From positions 6,463 through 70,462 of the forward strand of contig CAZDBA010000004.1 in the NCBI GenBank assembly GCA_964503615.1: 64,000 nt of DNA, in the 5' to 3' direction. A program made the translations under genes and the position numbers. Position 1 is the stretch's first letter. Every line of letters begins with the position of its first letter. The notes beneath the pieces are model-generated. The model worked only from the letters and a program-made list of their open reading frames with translations, made no database searches and was not told where the DNA came from. Origin of the DNA: CAZDBA01 sp964503615 (GTDB taxonomy: Bacteria > Planctomycetota > Planctomycetia > Pirellulales > Pirellulaceae). Below, in pieces: positions 26,764 to 36,021 of this stretch.

Positions 26764-26857
26764 ATGAATCCAGAACGCAAGTTGAAATCGGAAATTACCA
26801 GTATTGTCAACGTAGTCGCGGTGTACATGGTGTCAGGCGTCTTGATCATGTACGGTG
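26764..26857 (+). CDS. 5' fragment of an unidentified gene cut by the scaffold gap
   Basis: 31 codons are readable before the N run. They start MNPERKLKSEITSIVNVVAV and continue into a hydrophobic stretch (YMVSGVLIMYG), which suggests a membrane segment starting near residue 15. No SD is visible. The 79 nt after the gap (26958-27036) stay open in one frame to TGA, but the gap length is nominal so continuity cannot be shown. Confidence 0.35.
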
Positions 26858-26957
26858 NNNNNNNNNNNNNNNNNNNNNNNNNNNNNNNNNNNNNNNNNNN
26901 NNNNNNNNNNNNNNNNNNNNNNNNNNNNNNNNNNNNNNNNNNNNNNNNNNNNNNNNN
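26858..26957. other. Assembly gap, 100 N
   Basis: Exactly 100 N. Unlike the first gap, the flanks share no sequence, so bases are probably missing here. Confidence 0.98.
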
Positions 26958-27130
26958 TTGCTCGAAACAAGAGATAGCTTGCGCTCAATTCGATCGCACT
27001 TACGACATCAGCTTGATCACAGAGAACCGCTATTGATGCGAGATAGTGTTATAATAAGTAGGCTCTACCATCATAAACGCGAAACAAGTTGTTTAGCGCG
27101 GAAGTTTGCCCACTACTGCCTACCTGCCAT

Positions 27131-27364
27131 ATGACTGACCAACCCAACAATCCGCTTCACGGGATCAAACTGTCTGACATCGTCGAGCACTTAGTCGACA
27201 AGTATGGTTGGGAAGAGTTGGGTGCGAGGATCAACATTAACTGTTTCAACAGCGATCCATCGATTAAATCGAGTTTAAAGTTTCTGCGCAAAACGCCTTG
27301 GGCTCGCACAAAAGTCGAGCGGCTTTACTTGCGTTCGATTGGTCGACGTCAACCAAGACGATAA
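27131..27364 (+). CDS. VF530-type small DNA-binding protein
   Basis: A 77-residue protein. The start ATG 27131 is chosen because the family begins within a few residues of the NNPLHG block; upstream in-frame codons add unrelated sequence. The signature is complete: NPLHGIKLSDIVEHLVDKYG, then W-x-x-L-x-x-RININCF, PSIKSSLKFLRKTPWAR and KVERLYLR. VF530 (DUF2132) proteins are small helical proteins described as DNA-binding; their cellular role is poorly known. No SD is visible. It lies convergent to ovoA, with 54 nt between the stops. Confidence 0.88.
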   Translation: MTDQPNNPLHGIKLSDIVEHLVDKYGWEELGARININCFNSDPSIKSSLKFLRKTPWARTKVERLYLRSIGRRQPRR

Positions 27365-27418
27365 AACGTCGCCTCTTTGAAATCATTCAAAATTCCGAGC
27401 AGTCGCATTACTCACAAA

Positions 27419-29596
27419 CTACGACTGTTTTTCCCAAACGGTCAACTCTGAAATACCATATTGAAACTTACGCATGGTTTCATGGATGACGAATGGCAAA
27501 TCAACTCGCTCGCCTACCATTTTGAACTGGGGCTCAAGCGCCTCTCGAATCCCATCCAGCGACGTATAACTCTCGCCCGTATTGGCTTTGAATCCACCTA
27601 ACCAACGATCGCGTTGCGTATGCTCTTCCTGCCAATTGTAGGGGCAGGCAATAACCAGCAGACCGCCCGGTTGAATTCGCTCCTGGATCAACTCCAGGAA
27701 TCGAGAGGGATCATAAAGCCGATCAAGTAGATTGCCAGCAAAAACAAGATCGTACTCTTTGTACTTTTCCACCAGGTTACAGGCGTCTCCTTGCATAAAT
27801 GCGATTTTGTCCTTGACCTCGTTGTAGCCAGGAAAATCGCTCAGCCGAATCTCTTTGTAAGCAGCCAATTCGCCTTCTTCGATACAGACATAACGCTGCT
27901 TTCCCGTTCTCTGCAAATTGGCTGGAGCTTCGATCAGCCGCACCGACAAATCAACAGCATCAACGTGATCAAAGAATCGGGCCAGTTCAAAAGCGGACCG
28001 TGCGGTGGCACAACCCAGATCCAATGCGCGCCGCTTTTGGTCGGCTGAACGAGAGGTCAAATGTTTTTCAATTTCCGTGACACAGGCAACGGGGAAGTTG
28101 CTGACGCCTAACATCGGATTCCCATAATGACTTTCAATGTAGCGCGAAACCATCTCGTCCGTTTCGTATACATTCAATTCAACTTTAGGCAGCGGTTCAG
28201 CGACAACGTATCGCATTCCCGAATATTGAAAAAAGTGGCGACGAAACGCATACCGAGCATCTTTGATTGCGTAATTGCCAGTTGAAATCCAGCAACCACC
28301 TTTGAAAATATTGTGCTTACCGTCGAACGTAGGGGCCGAAAAATCATCGTAGGTGGGATGCACTTCGTATCCATCGAATCCATCGATGGCAGTTTCGGTC
28401 CACTGCCATACGTTTCCGATTACATCGCAGAATCCATCGGCGAATGCATGACGATCTACGGGGCATGGAGAAAAATCGTGCTCCAGATTGATGTTACCAG
28501 GAGCTTGGTCCCAATAGGGTTGATCTGTGTCCAACTGGTTACGAAGCGCGGTCCACTCAGCTTCGGTAGGCAAACGAACTGGTTGTCCGGTCTCCGCAGC
28601 TTTCCAATTGCAGAACGCTTTAGCTTCCAGGTAGTTGATTTCGGCCGGCCAGTTCCAAGGCATGTCGATTACTTCTAACATCATGCGAAGGCCAAAGTTA
28701 TTTTCACCCTCCCGACGAATCCAATAAACCGGATGCTCCGCTTTACTGAAATCTAACCAATTACGTCCTTCGGTTGTCCAATAGGCTTCGTTCTGGTAAC
28801 CACCCTTGTTGACGAACTCCAAAAATTCCTGATTCGACACAAGATACTTGGACGCCTGATAATCTTTGACTTGTTGTGTGCTATAGCCGTATTCAAGATC
28901 CCAACCATAAAGCGGATTGGTTTTCGATTTTCCCAGCTCGATTTCACCGCCACGAACTGTTAGCAATTCGTTTGTTGGCGCTGGCCCTTGCTCCTGACAA
29001 ATCCGTCCCCAAACCGGGTGTGGCTTGACCATTTCAATTGGCAATTCGCGAATCAGAATCGAGGACGTTTCCAGATGAATCCGTTCGTGCTCAATTCCCA
29101 TCAGCACAACCCACATCGGACTTTCCCAATCGATCGGCATTGAGAAGTCACATTCTCGGATAAAGCGATCAACAATCTCGCGAGTACGTTCGCGGTGTTC
29201 TTTGACTTCGGCCGGCGTTGGCCAATCGTAGTTGTCGTCGTTGAGATCGTCCCAGGACATCTCGTCCACACCGACTGCCAAAACGGACTCCAGACGAGGG
29301 TCAACACGCTCGTCAATCAGGTTCGCGACATTCAATTTATTGATGAAGAAAACAGAAGTGTGGCCGTAATAGAAAATCAACGGCTGACGCAAACGATTCG
29401 CTCGCCGAAAATAGGCTTCATCGCTTGCGAGGCATTCAAACAAACTTTCATAAAGCGAAAAGGAATGATGAAAGTAATCCAAAATCTCTTGCCGTTTCGA
29501 TTCAACATCTCCCTCATTCAAGATAGGGGTTCGTGTAACTAACGGCGTGGTCCGTCCAGAATCGGTCGAGAAGGTTGGAGATGTCGTTGAACTCAT
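27419..29596 (-). CDS. ovoA: OvoA: 5-histidylcysteine sulfoxide synthase / 4-mercaptohistidine N-methyltransferase
   Basis: A 725-residue three-domain enzyme of ovothiol biosynthesis. The N-terminal DinB-like domain carries the iron-binding histidines H79 (YYGHTSVFFINKL) and H170/H174 (GIEHERIHLETSS). The middle FGE-sulfatase-like domain (about 210-470) has LTVRGGEIELGKS, PVRLPTEAEWTALRN, CDVIGNVWQWTETAIDGF and FKGGCWISTGNYAIKDARYA. The C-terminal class I methyltransferase (about 500-725) has ALDLGCATARSAFELARFF as the SAM-binding loop. OvoA joins histidine and cysteine with oxygen, and its methyltransferase domain modifies the imidazole nitrogen; a separate PLP lyase (OvoB) normally cleaves the sulfoxide and is not visible nearby. 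The three-domain layout separates it from EgtB. The protein is probably cytoplasmic. Confidence 0.93.
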   Translation of the reverse strand: MSSTTSPTFSTDSGRTTPLVTRTPILNEGDVESKRQEILDYFHHSFSLYESLFECLASDEAYFRRANRLRQPLIFYYGHTSVFFINKLNVANLIDERVDPRLESVLAVGVDEMSWDDLNDDNYDWPTPAEVKEHRERTREIVDRFIRECDFSMPIDWESPMWVVLMGIEHERIHLETSSILIRELPIEMVKPHPVWGRICQEQGPAPTNELLTVRGGEIELGKSKTNPLYGWDLEYGYSTQQVKDYQASKYLVSNQEFLEFVNKGGYQNEAYWTTEGRNWLDFSKAEHPVYWIRREGENNFGLRMMLEVIDMPWNWPAEINYLEAKAFCNWKAAETGQPVRLPTEAEWTALRNQLDTDQPYWDQAPGNINLEHDFSPCPVDRHAFADGFCDVIGNVWQWTETAIDGFDGYEVHPTYDDFSAPTFDGKHNIFKGGCWISTGNYAIKDARYAFRRHFFQYSGMRYVVAEPLPKVELNVYETDEMVSRYIESHYGNPMLGVSNFPVACVTEIEKHLTSRSADQKRRALDLGCATARSAFELARFFDHVDAVDLSVRLIEAPANLQRTGKQRYVCIEEGELAAYKEIRLSDFPGYNEVKDKIAFMQGDACNLVEKYKEYDLVFAGNLLDRLYDPSRFLELIQERIQPGGLLVIACPYNWQEEHTQRDRWLGGFKANTGESYTSLDGIREALEPQFKMVGERVDLPFVIHETMRKFQYGISELTVWEKQS

Positions 29597-29814
29597 TAGT
29601 GTTTACTCTTGGTTTACAAATAAGGATTCTTCAGAAAAGGTTGATCAGTCGTTGAACCAACGTGATTTTTGAATTGGCGGATAAATTTTAACCACCAATT
29701 TATTTTAGAGCGAAAGCGGTTACGTAGAATCCCACTTATGAACCGTACTACGTTTAACAATCCGCCTGATAGGCAAGTAAGCGTTGGGGGCGAGAAACCT
29801 AACCAACAAGACGG

Positions 29815-30090
29815 CTAATCTTCTGGCCGATGGTTTACACGTCGAGAAGTCACCCAATCGCCAAACTTTAACACATAGTTGACAAGCACCATCAATGCCA
29901 ACGGGGCAGCTGCCATTGCCGGAATAAAAAGTATTACGTTTGACATTTCTTTGTTCACAGCGTTCAGCAGTCCACCCAAAAGGGCTGCTGAAACGGCAGT
30001 GACCGTTAGTAAAACGAACAGTGTGCGGACCGAGAAGCTGAACGACAACTTACTCTGGTACTTGCCGTCACCTGACAGAGTTTTCGCCAC
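29815..30090 (-). CDS. Small two-helix membrane protein
   Basis: A 91-residue protein. After a polar start it has FSFSVRTLFVLLTVTAVSAA, a variant of the 'FSxRTLxxLxTVxAV' membrane segment common in planctomycete inner-membrane proteins. A second helix follows (LFIPAMAAAPLALMVLVNYV) and a basic tail. No catalytic motif and no obvious operon partner. Function unknown. Confidence 0.6.
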   Translation of the reverse strand: MAKTLSGDGKYQSKLSFSFSVRTLFVLLTVTAVSAALLGGLLNAVNKEMSNVILFIPAMAAAPLALMVLVNYVLKFGDWVTSRRVNHRPED

Positions 30091-30202
30091 AAAGTTTACC
30101 TAAACGGAATTTGTTAAAGATTTCAGTTTATCACAAAGATATCCAATGGTCCAAAGGAACCAATTTATCCTAATTTGCTCAATTTCACGAATTGGAGGAC
30201 CG

Positions 30203-30256
30203 ATGAGTTGTTACGGAAAGTCCCGCTTCCCGCAGAGTGGACGTTTCCAAAAATAG
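30203..30256 (+). CDS. Possible 17-residue leader peptide
   Basis: ATG 30203 is preceded by GGAGG with a 4-nt spacer and opens MSCYGKSRFPQSGRFQK then TAG. It ends 81 nt before the Cys/Gly-rich protein gene on the same strand. SD sequences this good are uncommon in this window, which is the main reason for listing it. It could be a regulatory leader or chance. Confidence 0.25.
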   Translation: MSCYGKSRFPQSGRFQK

Positions 30257-30337
30257 TCAATGCGATACCAAAATTGCATGCAAACAAAAATTCACCTTCG
30301 TTGGTGAAACCGACCCAGTTTCTTAAAGGATTCGAAG

Positions 30338-31168
30338 ATGCGATCCATGTTGCTCGCCTTGGCCGTTGCTGCCATGGCAATAGTGAGTTCCGGCTGTTGT
30401 AGTTCTAATTCGTGCCGCCTAGGTGGAGGTTGCGGAGCAGCATTCAACGACGGTTGTCCAGGTGGGATGCTTGGTGGCCGTGGCCTCTTCGGCAAACGCC
30501 ACAGAGCCCAAGGTGGCGATTGTGGCTGTGCCAGCGAGTCCATCGGTTTCGATGGCGGCTGTTCAAGTTGCGGCGATAATTCAGCGAACTACTCAAGTGA
30601 CTTTTTGAGTCAGCACTCATCGGGTAGCGTAAGCGATTGCGGCTGCTCAGGTGGTGGTTGCTCCGATGGTAGTTGCTCAGGCGGCGGTTTATTCCAAGGA
30701 CGTCGCCGTTCTACGGGTTTAGGAGTGTTTGAGCAAGGTTCAATGTGTGGCGACCAACAAGTATCAGGCAAGCCGTGCCGTGGTTGCAAACTCTTCAGTC
30801 GCAGACCAAAGACGGCTTCTGTCGAAGCGCCGTTTGCTCCTTCAATCGAATCAGCTCCAACCCATGGTGCCGGAGGCGGATGTGGACTAGCAGGCTGCGG
30901 ACTTGGTGGGCGTGGCTGTGGACTTGGTGGGCGTGGCTGCGGACTTGGTGGGCATGGTTGTGGTTTGAGCAACGCAGTCAACCAAGGAGTGGGACGACTG
31001 CAATCAGTTAACCATCCTTATGGTGGACAGATTCCTCACACAAATCCAGCTTTGGGACCTCAAGGCGGAGCGGGTGGCTTTACGCCGACCTACCAGTACC
31101 CTTACTACACAACTCGGGGACCACGCGACTTCCTGAATGGTAACCCACCATCAATTGGACCTCGCTAG
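30338..31168 (+). CDS. Exported Cys/Gly-rich repeat protein
   Basis: A 276-residue protein. The N-terminus (MRSMLLALAVAAMAIVSSGC) is a signal peptide with a lipobox-like Cys at residue 20, although the -3 residue is Ser rather than Leu/Val/Ile. The body is dominated by Cys, Gly and Ser in small CGG/CSGGG blocks with about 27 cysteines. A perfect three-unit repeat of G-C-G-L-G-G-R/H spans about residues 186-206, then a Pro/Tyr/Gly-rich tail. The density of cysteines suggests extensive disulfide cross-linking at the cell surface, as proposed for planctomycete wall proteins. Followed by a strong terminator, so probably monocistronic. Confidence 0.7.
   Translation: MRSMLLALAVAAMAIVSSGCCSSNSCRLGGGCGAAFNDGCPGGMLGGRGLFGKRHRAQGGDCGCASESIGFDGGCSSCGDNSANYSSDFLSQHSSGSVSDCGCSGGGCSDGSCSGGGLFQGRRRSTGLGVFEQGSMCGDQQVSGKPCRGCKLFSRRPKTASVEAPFAPSIESAPTHGAGGGCGLAGCGLGGRGCGLGGRGCGLGGHGCGLSNAVNQGVGRLQSVNHPYGGQIPHTNPALGPQGGAGGFTPTYQYPYYTTRGPRDFLNGNPPSIGPR
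30893..30955 (+). repeat. Three in-frame 21-bp repeats in the Cys/Gly-rich gene
   Basis: Three 21-bp units (GGCTGCGGACTTGGTGGGCG + T/A-type ends) encode G-C-G-L-G-G-R/H; a partial fourth follows. Units differ only at silent or H/R positions. Confidence 0.85.
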
Positions 31169-31192
31169 CCCGACGGTTTAACGATCAACGAC

Positions 31193-31226
31193 AAAGGCCA
31201 GCAGATTTTCCTGCTGGCCTTTTTTT
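31193..31226 (+). terminator. Rho-independent terminator after Cys/Gly-rich gene
   Basis: AAAGGCCAGCAG pairs with CTGCTGGCCTTT around a 6-nt loop (ATTTTC), followed by a run of seven T. It lies 24 nt past the stop codon. Confidence 0.93.
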
Positions 31227-31243
31227 GTATTTAGAAATCAGTT

Positions 31244-33988
31244 TTACTTTTCGCCTGCCTCAAAACGACGAAGCTGTTTCTTATAGTAAAGCGAATCCGG
31301 GGCGAGTTGCAGGCACTTTTTCATTAGCTCGGTCGCCTTCTCGGGCTGTTTCATTCGATATGCGATCTCGGCCAAAGTATCTAAATAGCTCGGGTTGTTT
31401 GGTCTAAGAGCAACGGCAGCTTCCGCATTTTCCTTGGCGAAATCCAACCGCCGACTGTTGCACGCACACGACCAAGCGTAGCTGTTGTGAAAAAGCGGAC
31501 TGTCTGGATATTGAGAAAGCTTGTCCGCAAAATCTGCTTCCAGTTCCTTAAACAATTCACTACACAGCTCACTTTCCCCTGCTCGATCCAGCTCAGGCAA
31601 AACTTTTTCAGCCGTTGTCGAATCCCCATGGCGACAGGCAAAAAGCAATCGTACCCACTGAGCCGCCTGTTTCGTTTTGCCCTCACTGATCAAAGCAATA
31701 GCCTCCCGACGTGCGATCTCCATCGAATCGGAAATGGAAAAGGGCAGCAACTCAACATCCATCCCGTAGCTGGACGTGCCAGCGAATTCGAACTTTTCTA
31801 ACGTGGCCACCTGCCGAGCCAGCTGAGGAGCAAGCGTCTGAGCAAGATTTTTTGTGTAAGCCGCCTCTGTCTCTGCTCCGTCTCTTCCGGACAAAGCAAA
31901 AACCTTCGCCAGAGGATGAACTTCCTTACGCAGACCCAGGTGAATAAAGTTGTCAAGCTCGTAATACCCGTATCCATATCCGTTCTGAAAGCATCCGAGC
32001 GCCACAATTCTCATTTTGTTCGCTCGATCAGTTTGCCCTAGTTCGTCCAGGCACTGAGCCGCGCGGATTGCATCCAGAGGACTGTAACTCCCTTTCCAAG
32101 CCTGATCAAAGTACTTTAACGCGAGCCTGTAACGCTGCTGAGCAAAATGTTTTTCGCCCAACAAGCTGGCCGCTTCTCCGTTACCCAACTCAGCAGCCTT
32201 TTGCAAATGAACTTCGTACTCGTAGTCGTAGCCGTTGTAATAGTAAGTCTGAGCAATGTAAAAATGGAGTTCGTCGACCGAGAAATAATCGCTTGTCGCA
32301 ACTTCAAAATTGACCGAAGAAACTAACTGCTCCAAATCGACGTTGAGTTTTTCATTACCCAAAGGGCAACCAATCAATTTGGCGATCAGCTTCAAACGGG
32401 GAACAATCTCGACGTGAGAATTTTTGAGGGTCATGTACCAAAAATCGGCCACGGCCATTTTGTTGTCACCGAACAGATCATCTGTCAGGTTCCAATACTC
32501 ATCTTGTTCAGCGCGAAAACGGCTTTCGACAACCTTCCAAAGCTCGTCGTGCGCTTCGAGTTCGACAAGCTGGCGAACCAACATCGAACGTCGCTCTTCA
32601 GAATCTTCGCCATCAAACGAGGTTTCGTCCATTAAAGTTTTCACGTAGTGGACCGCTTCATCTCGGTATCCAAGCCTTCCCAGCAGCGAGAATGCTCCTG
32701 TAAAATTTGTAAATGCATTCTGAGCTTGGCTGTAACTCTCCATGTCGCCATTTCGCTCATATCGTTTGTCCAGAGATCTAAGGTTTCGCAGCTTTCGCGA
32801 AAACCATGTAAAGCGCGACTCGACATCCTCGCCTAGTCCCAACTCCTCAAAAGCCGCATCGTACCGACCACATTCGATCAACACAGGAAAAAGATTGAGC
32901 TGCTTATCAGAACGGAGGTGCTCAATTGCATCGTCGAACTGAAGCGTTTTCAACAAAGTCGATATGATCGAGTCATAGGCTAACTTGTCGACAGGTGATA
33001 GCTTGACCGGAAAAGCTTTCAGTCGTTCGACGGCCGTTTCAGAAAGTAATTCGAGCCCTTGCAAGTCGCCGCTCAAAAAAGCCAGTGCCATCTCGCGACA
33101 CAGTTTTTCGGTTTGGTCGTTAATATCGTCCAAGCCTTCTCCGATTACTTCCTTATAATTACCACGTAGCAAATTGAGCGTCCGCAAGATCGACTCACGT
33201 TCTGCCACATTCGAAATCTTGTTCGCGTACGCTTTCGCACCAGCGTAATCTTCGGTAGCGGACAAAAGCTGGGTCAGTCGAATCAAGTCAACGTCGACGG
33301 CGGTTTTCATCTGCACCTTGTTCTGGATAGCGGCGATCTCTTCGTGGATCGTTCCATCCAACAAGATCTGCATCAGACGCAACCCTTTATCATCAGTCTC
33401 CGATAGCAAAGGATTGGCAATAATTTGGTCAAAGTCAGACCAGTTCTCCGAAGCGGCCAACTGGATCAACCACCCCGTCAGATACACATAGTCGTTGTAG
33501 AACTCAAGCCGCTGGGTCTGATCTTCGATCTGCGACAACAACTCGATGACTAACGCATACTCATCTTTCTCATTCAGTTGGTCCACGACCAGATATCGCA
33601 CACTGTAAGAACCGTCCGTGAACAAGACCATTAGACGAGCAAGTTCGGATGGAGTGTCAGCGTCAATTCCGATCTCAAACAATCGAACAATTTCCTGCAA
33701 ATGATGACGCGCATCTCCACTCGATTTTTCAATCGCCACGCGAAGTTGAGGAGCGATCTCAGGGCCCATTTGCCACAATCGCGACGCGGCTTGTCGCCGA
33801 ACTCCAAACTCCTGCGAGTTCAGTTGAGCAATCAGTTCTTGCAAATCGTCATCGGGCAGGCGGTTATTGACGTCCGCGGGTTGTTGACCAGAAAGCTCTG
33901 GAGCTTGGAACGCTTCAGAAACGTGCGGCTGATAGCACACCACTGAAAGCAAGATTGCGAACTGGAAAAGGAATCTAAACTTATGCAT
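31244..33988 (-). CDS. Exported HEAT/TPR repeat protein
   Basis: A 914-residue protein from ATG 33988, chosen over a GTG at 34000 because it starts the signal peptide (MHKFRFLFQFAILLSVVCYQ). Residues about 45-110 look HEAT-like (LIAQLNSQEFGVRRQAASRL, EIAPQLRVAIE). Long helical repeats follow, with Sel1/TPR-like pairs visible in the C-terminal half (EVHLQKAAELGNGEAASLLG, YRLALKYFDQAWKGSYSPLD, CDELGQTDRANKMR). The end has a classical TPR pair (PNNPSYLDTLAEIAYRMKQP then KATELMKKCLQLAPDSLYYK). Probably a periplasmic scaffold for other proteins. No enzymatic domain seen. Confidence 0.75.
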   Translation of the reverse strand: MHKFRFLFQFAILLSVVCYQPHVSEAFQAPELSGQQPADVNNRLPDDDLQELIAQLNSQEFGVRRQAASRLWQMGPEIAPQLRVAIEKSSGDARHHLQEIVRLFEIGIDADTPSELARLMVLFTDGSYSVRYLVVDQLNEKDEYALVIELLSQIEDQTQRLEFYNDYVYLTGWLIQLAASENWSDFDQIIANPLLSETDDKGLRLMQILLDGTIHEEIAAIQNKVQMKTAVDVDLIRLTQLLSATEDYAGAKAYANKISNVAERESILRTLNLLRGNYKEVIGEGLDDINDQTEKLCREMALAFLSGDLQGLELLSETAVERLKAFPVKLSPVDKLAYDSIISTLLKTLQFDDAIEHLRSDKQLNLFPVLIECGRYDAAFEELGLGEDVESRFTWFSRKLRNLRSLDKRYERNGDMESYSQAQNAFTNFTGAFSLLGRLGYRDEAVHYVKTLMDETSFDGEDSEERRSMLVRQLVELEAHDELWKVVESRFRAEQDEYWNLTDDLFGDNKMAVADFWYMTLKNSHVEIVPRLKLIAKLIGCPLGNEKLNVDLEQLVSSVNFEVATSDYFSVDELHFYIAQTYYYNGYDYEYEVHLQKAAELGNGEAASLLGEKHFAQQRYRLALKYFDQAWKGSYSPLDAIRAAQCLDELGQTDRANKMRIVALGCFQNGYGYGYYELDNFIHLGLRKEVHPLAKVFALSGRDGAETEAAYTKNLAQTLAPQLARQVATLEKFEFAGTSSYGMDVELLPFSISDSMEIARREAIALISEGKTKQAAQWVRLLFACRHGDSTTAEKVLPELDRAGESELCSELFKELEADFADKLSQYPDSPLFHNSYAWSCACNSRRLDFAKENAEAAVALRPNNPSYLDTLAEIAYRMKQPEKATELMKKCLQLAPDSLYYKKQLRRFEAGEK

Positions 33989-34207
33989 CAAACGTGGCAC
34001 AACGAACTACAAGGACCCAAAGGTCCGTACAGTATAACGCCTGACGATGTTAACTTGGCCAATTGGGCTCTCAAGACCAGATGAATTTTGCGAATTCTTG
34101 GCCTGAATCTCGATTGACCTAGGGGCGAATTCGGATATCGCCTACGATTTCGGCTCGAAACAGTAAGGTTCCGCCCAATTAAATATTCCGCAGGAGGCGG
34201 ATTCATT

Positions 34208-35170
34208 ATGCGCAAGGAAGCGTACATCGCCCTCATGGGTGTACTTTTGGTTTGGATTCAGTTTGGATGCCAACCGACCGAGCATTCATCGATTCCCAAC
34301 GACCGCAATTCTCCTGCTGAATACATCCCTCCAGAAGATCGCACTCTTCTGATGGGCTCTTTTAACATACGGCAATTTGGCGTGACCAAACTTGCCAAAA
34401 CAGATGTAATGGAGACCTTGGTTGATATCGTTCGGCGGTTCGATCTGATCGCGATTCAGGAATTGCGAGATAAAGACCAAAATGTCATTCCCATCTTTGT
34501 AAAAATGCTCAACGCAAACGGAATGAACTATCGCTATGAAGTTAGCGAACGGATGGGCTATGAAATTACCGAAGGGAGGAGAAAAACAACCTACTTCGAA
34601 CAGTTTGTTTATATCTATGACGCTGACAAATTAGAGGTTACTCGAGACTCGTTCCCAGCCCCCGATATCTACAACATTATGCATCGTACTCTGTACGTTA
34701 CCTCATTCCGCTGCACGGAACCTGCAACTGAGCCGTTTACATTCACACTTATGAATGTTCATGTCGATCCTGACGAAATTGAAACGGAAATTCCGGCGCT
34801 TCAAGGGATCGTGCAAAATGTCGTACAACAAATGCCAGAAGAAGATGACTTTATCGTCTTGGGGGACTTTAACGTGGCGGCAAAGGGACTGGCTGAAAAA
34901 CCCATGCTTGCCAACCAATTTGCTGTGATTCCAAGTGAACTTGCCACCAACACAGCCGGAACCAAGAGCATCGACAACATCGTCTTTGATTACGAAGCCA
35001 CCTTGGAATACCAAGGCAACAGCGGCGTGATGGACATCGCAACTGAGTACGGACTAACCTTGGACGAAGCCGCTCTTGTTTCTGACCACATGCCCGTTTG
35101 GAGCGAGTTTTCAATCTACGAAAAGGTACCCGCTGCAATCGCATCGCCGGGCAGAAGCAGAATCCGTTGA
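34208..35170 (+). CDS. Exported endonuclease/exonuclease/phosphatase-fold protein
   Basis: A 320-residue protein. CAGGAGGCG gives a strong SD before ATG 34208. The signal region ends near FGCQPT, where Cys may be lipidated, but the lipobox is weak. The DNase I-like motifs are all present in order: LLMGSFNIRQFG, LIAIQELRD (metal-binding Glu), MNVHVDP, VLGDFNV (Asp/Asn pair), SIDNIVFD and VSDHMPVWSEF (catalytic His). This superfamily cleaves phosphodiester or phosphomonoester bonds in DNA, lipids or phosphoproteins; an extracellular nuclease is most plausible here. It is divergent from the HEAT/TPR gene. Confidence 0.88.
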   Translation: MRKEAYIALMGVLLVWIQFGCQPTEHSSIPNDRNSPAEYIPPEDRTLLMGSFNIRQFGVTKLAKTDVMETLVDIVRRFDLIAIQELRDKDQNVIPIFVKMLNANGMNYRYEVSERMGYEITEGRRKTTYFEQFVYIYDADKLEVTRDSFPAPDIYNIMHRTLYVTSFRCTEPATEPFTFTLMNVHVDPDEIETEIPALQGIVQNVVQQMPEEDDFIVLGDFNVAAKGLAEKPMLANQFAVIPSELATNTAGTKSIDNIVFDYEATLEYQGNSGVMDIATEYGLTLDEAALVSDHMPVWSEFSIYEKVPAAIASPGRSRIR

Positions 35171-35209
35171 TAGTGACAATTTCCGGATGCCGAATTCACT
35201 CAAGCCAAC

Positions 35210-35851
35210 TTAGTCGAGCTTTTTGATCGAGCGCAAATACTCGACAACTTGATCGGCAAGTTCTTCGACCGATAGTTCACCACCGGCAATTCTCAACTCG
35301 GGCGAATCGGGTGCTTCGTAAGGAGCATCGATTCCAGTAAAGCCCTTGATCTCGCCTTTGCGCGCTTTTTCGTACAACCCTTTCGGGTCGCGCGATTCGC
35401 AAATTTCGATCGGCGTGTCAACAAACACTTCCACAAAGTCGATCGCTTCACCGCGCTCAACAACCAACTTTCGCACACTGTCCCGGTCATCACGGTAAGG
35501 ACTAACAAAAGCTGTTAATGCGATCAGACCTGCTGAGCAAAATATCTCGGCCACACAGCCAACCCGGCGGATATTCTCTTTTCGATCCTCTGGTGCAAAG
35601 CTCAAGCCAAATCGTTTGGCGAACGGCTCGTCATGCTTGGCCGCGAGAATCTCAGGGCTGGCGTTCAGTCCATGCCGAATGTTGTCGCCATCCAGGACAA
35701 AGCTCGATGCGCCCAAATCGTGAAGCTTTTGGTCAACACAATTCGCGACGGTGCTTTTTCCACTACCGCTTAAACCGGTAAACCAAACCACACAGCCCCG
35801 TTCTCGCTTGACCGTGTGATCGTGCCATGTAACCAACGTCTTGTCTGTCAT
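35210..35851 (-). CDS. cysC: Adenylyl-sulfate (APS) kinase
   Basis: A 213-residue protein. The Walker A loop GLSGSGKST is at residues 26-34. Family motifs follow: LDGDNIRHGLN (APS binding), RKENIRRVGCVAEI, ALTAFVSPYRDDRD, VFVDTPIEICESRDPKGLY and KGFTGIDAPYEAPDSPEL. APS kinase phosphorylates adenylyl sulfate to PAPS using ATP, in the cytoplasm. No cysD/N gene is adjacent, so the product may serve sulfation or assimilation through genes elsewhere. Length is normal for the stand-alone enzyme. It is convergent with the nuclease gene, 39 nt apart. Confidence 0.95.
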   Translation of the reverse strand: MTDKTLVTWHDHTVKRERGCVVWFTGLSGSGKSTVANCVDQKLHDLGASSFVLDGDNIRHGLNASPEILAAKHDEPFAKRFGLSFAPEDRKENIRRVGCVAEIFCSAGLIALTAFVSPYRDDRDSVRKLVVERGEAIDFVEVFVDTPIEICESRDPKGLYEKARKGEIKGFTGIDAPYEAPDSPELRIAGGELSVEELADQVVEYLRSIKKLD

Positions 35852-36021
35852 CTTGTCCTGCTCTATCCAAAAAATCTTGCGACTCCCACTTTAACAAAAG
35901 CCACGAAACTTCGCACTACCGCCCCCTTGGTCGAAGAGATTGCTATGACAATCGGACCAGTCTGGAACCAAACCTTGCTTCGAGGTACGCTACGCCATTA
36001 ACAGGGCTGTCATTTTATTGG

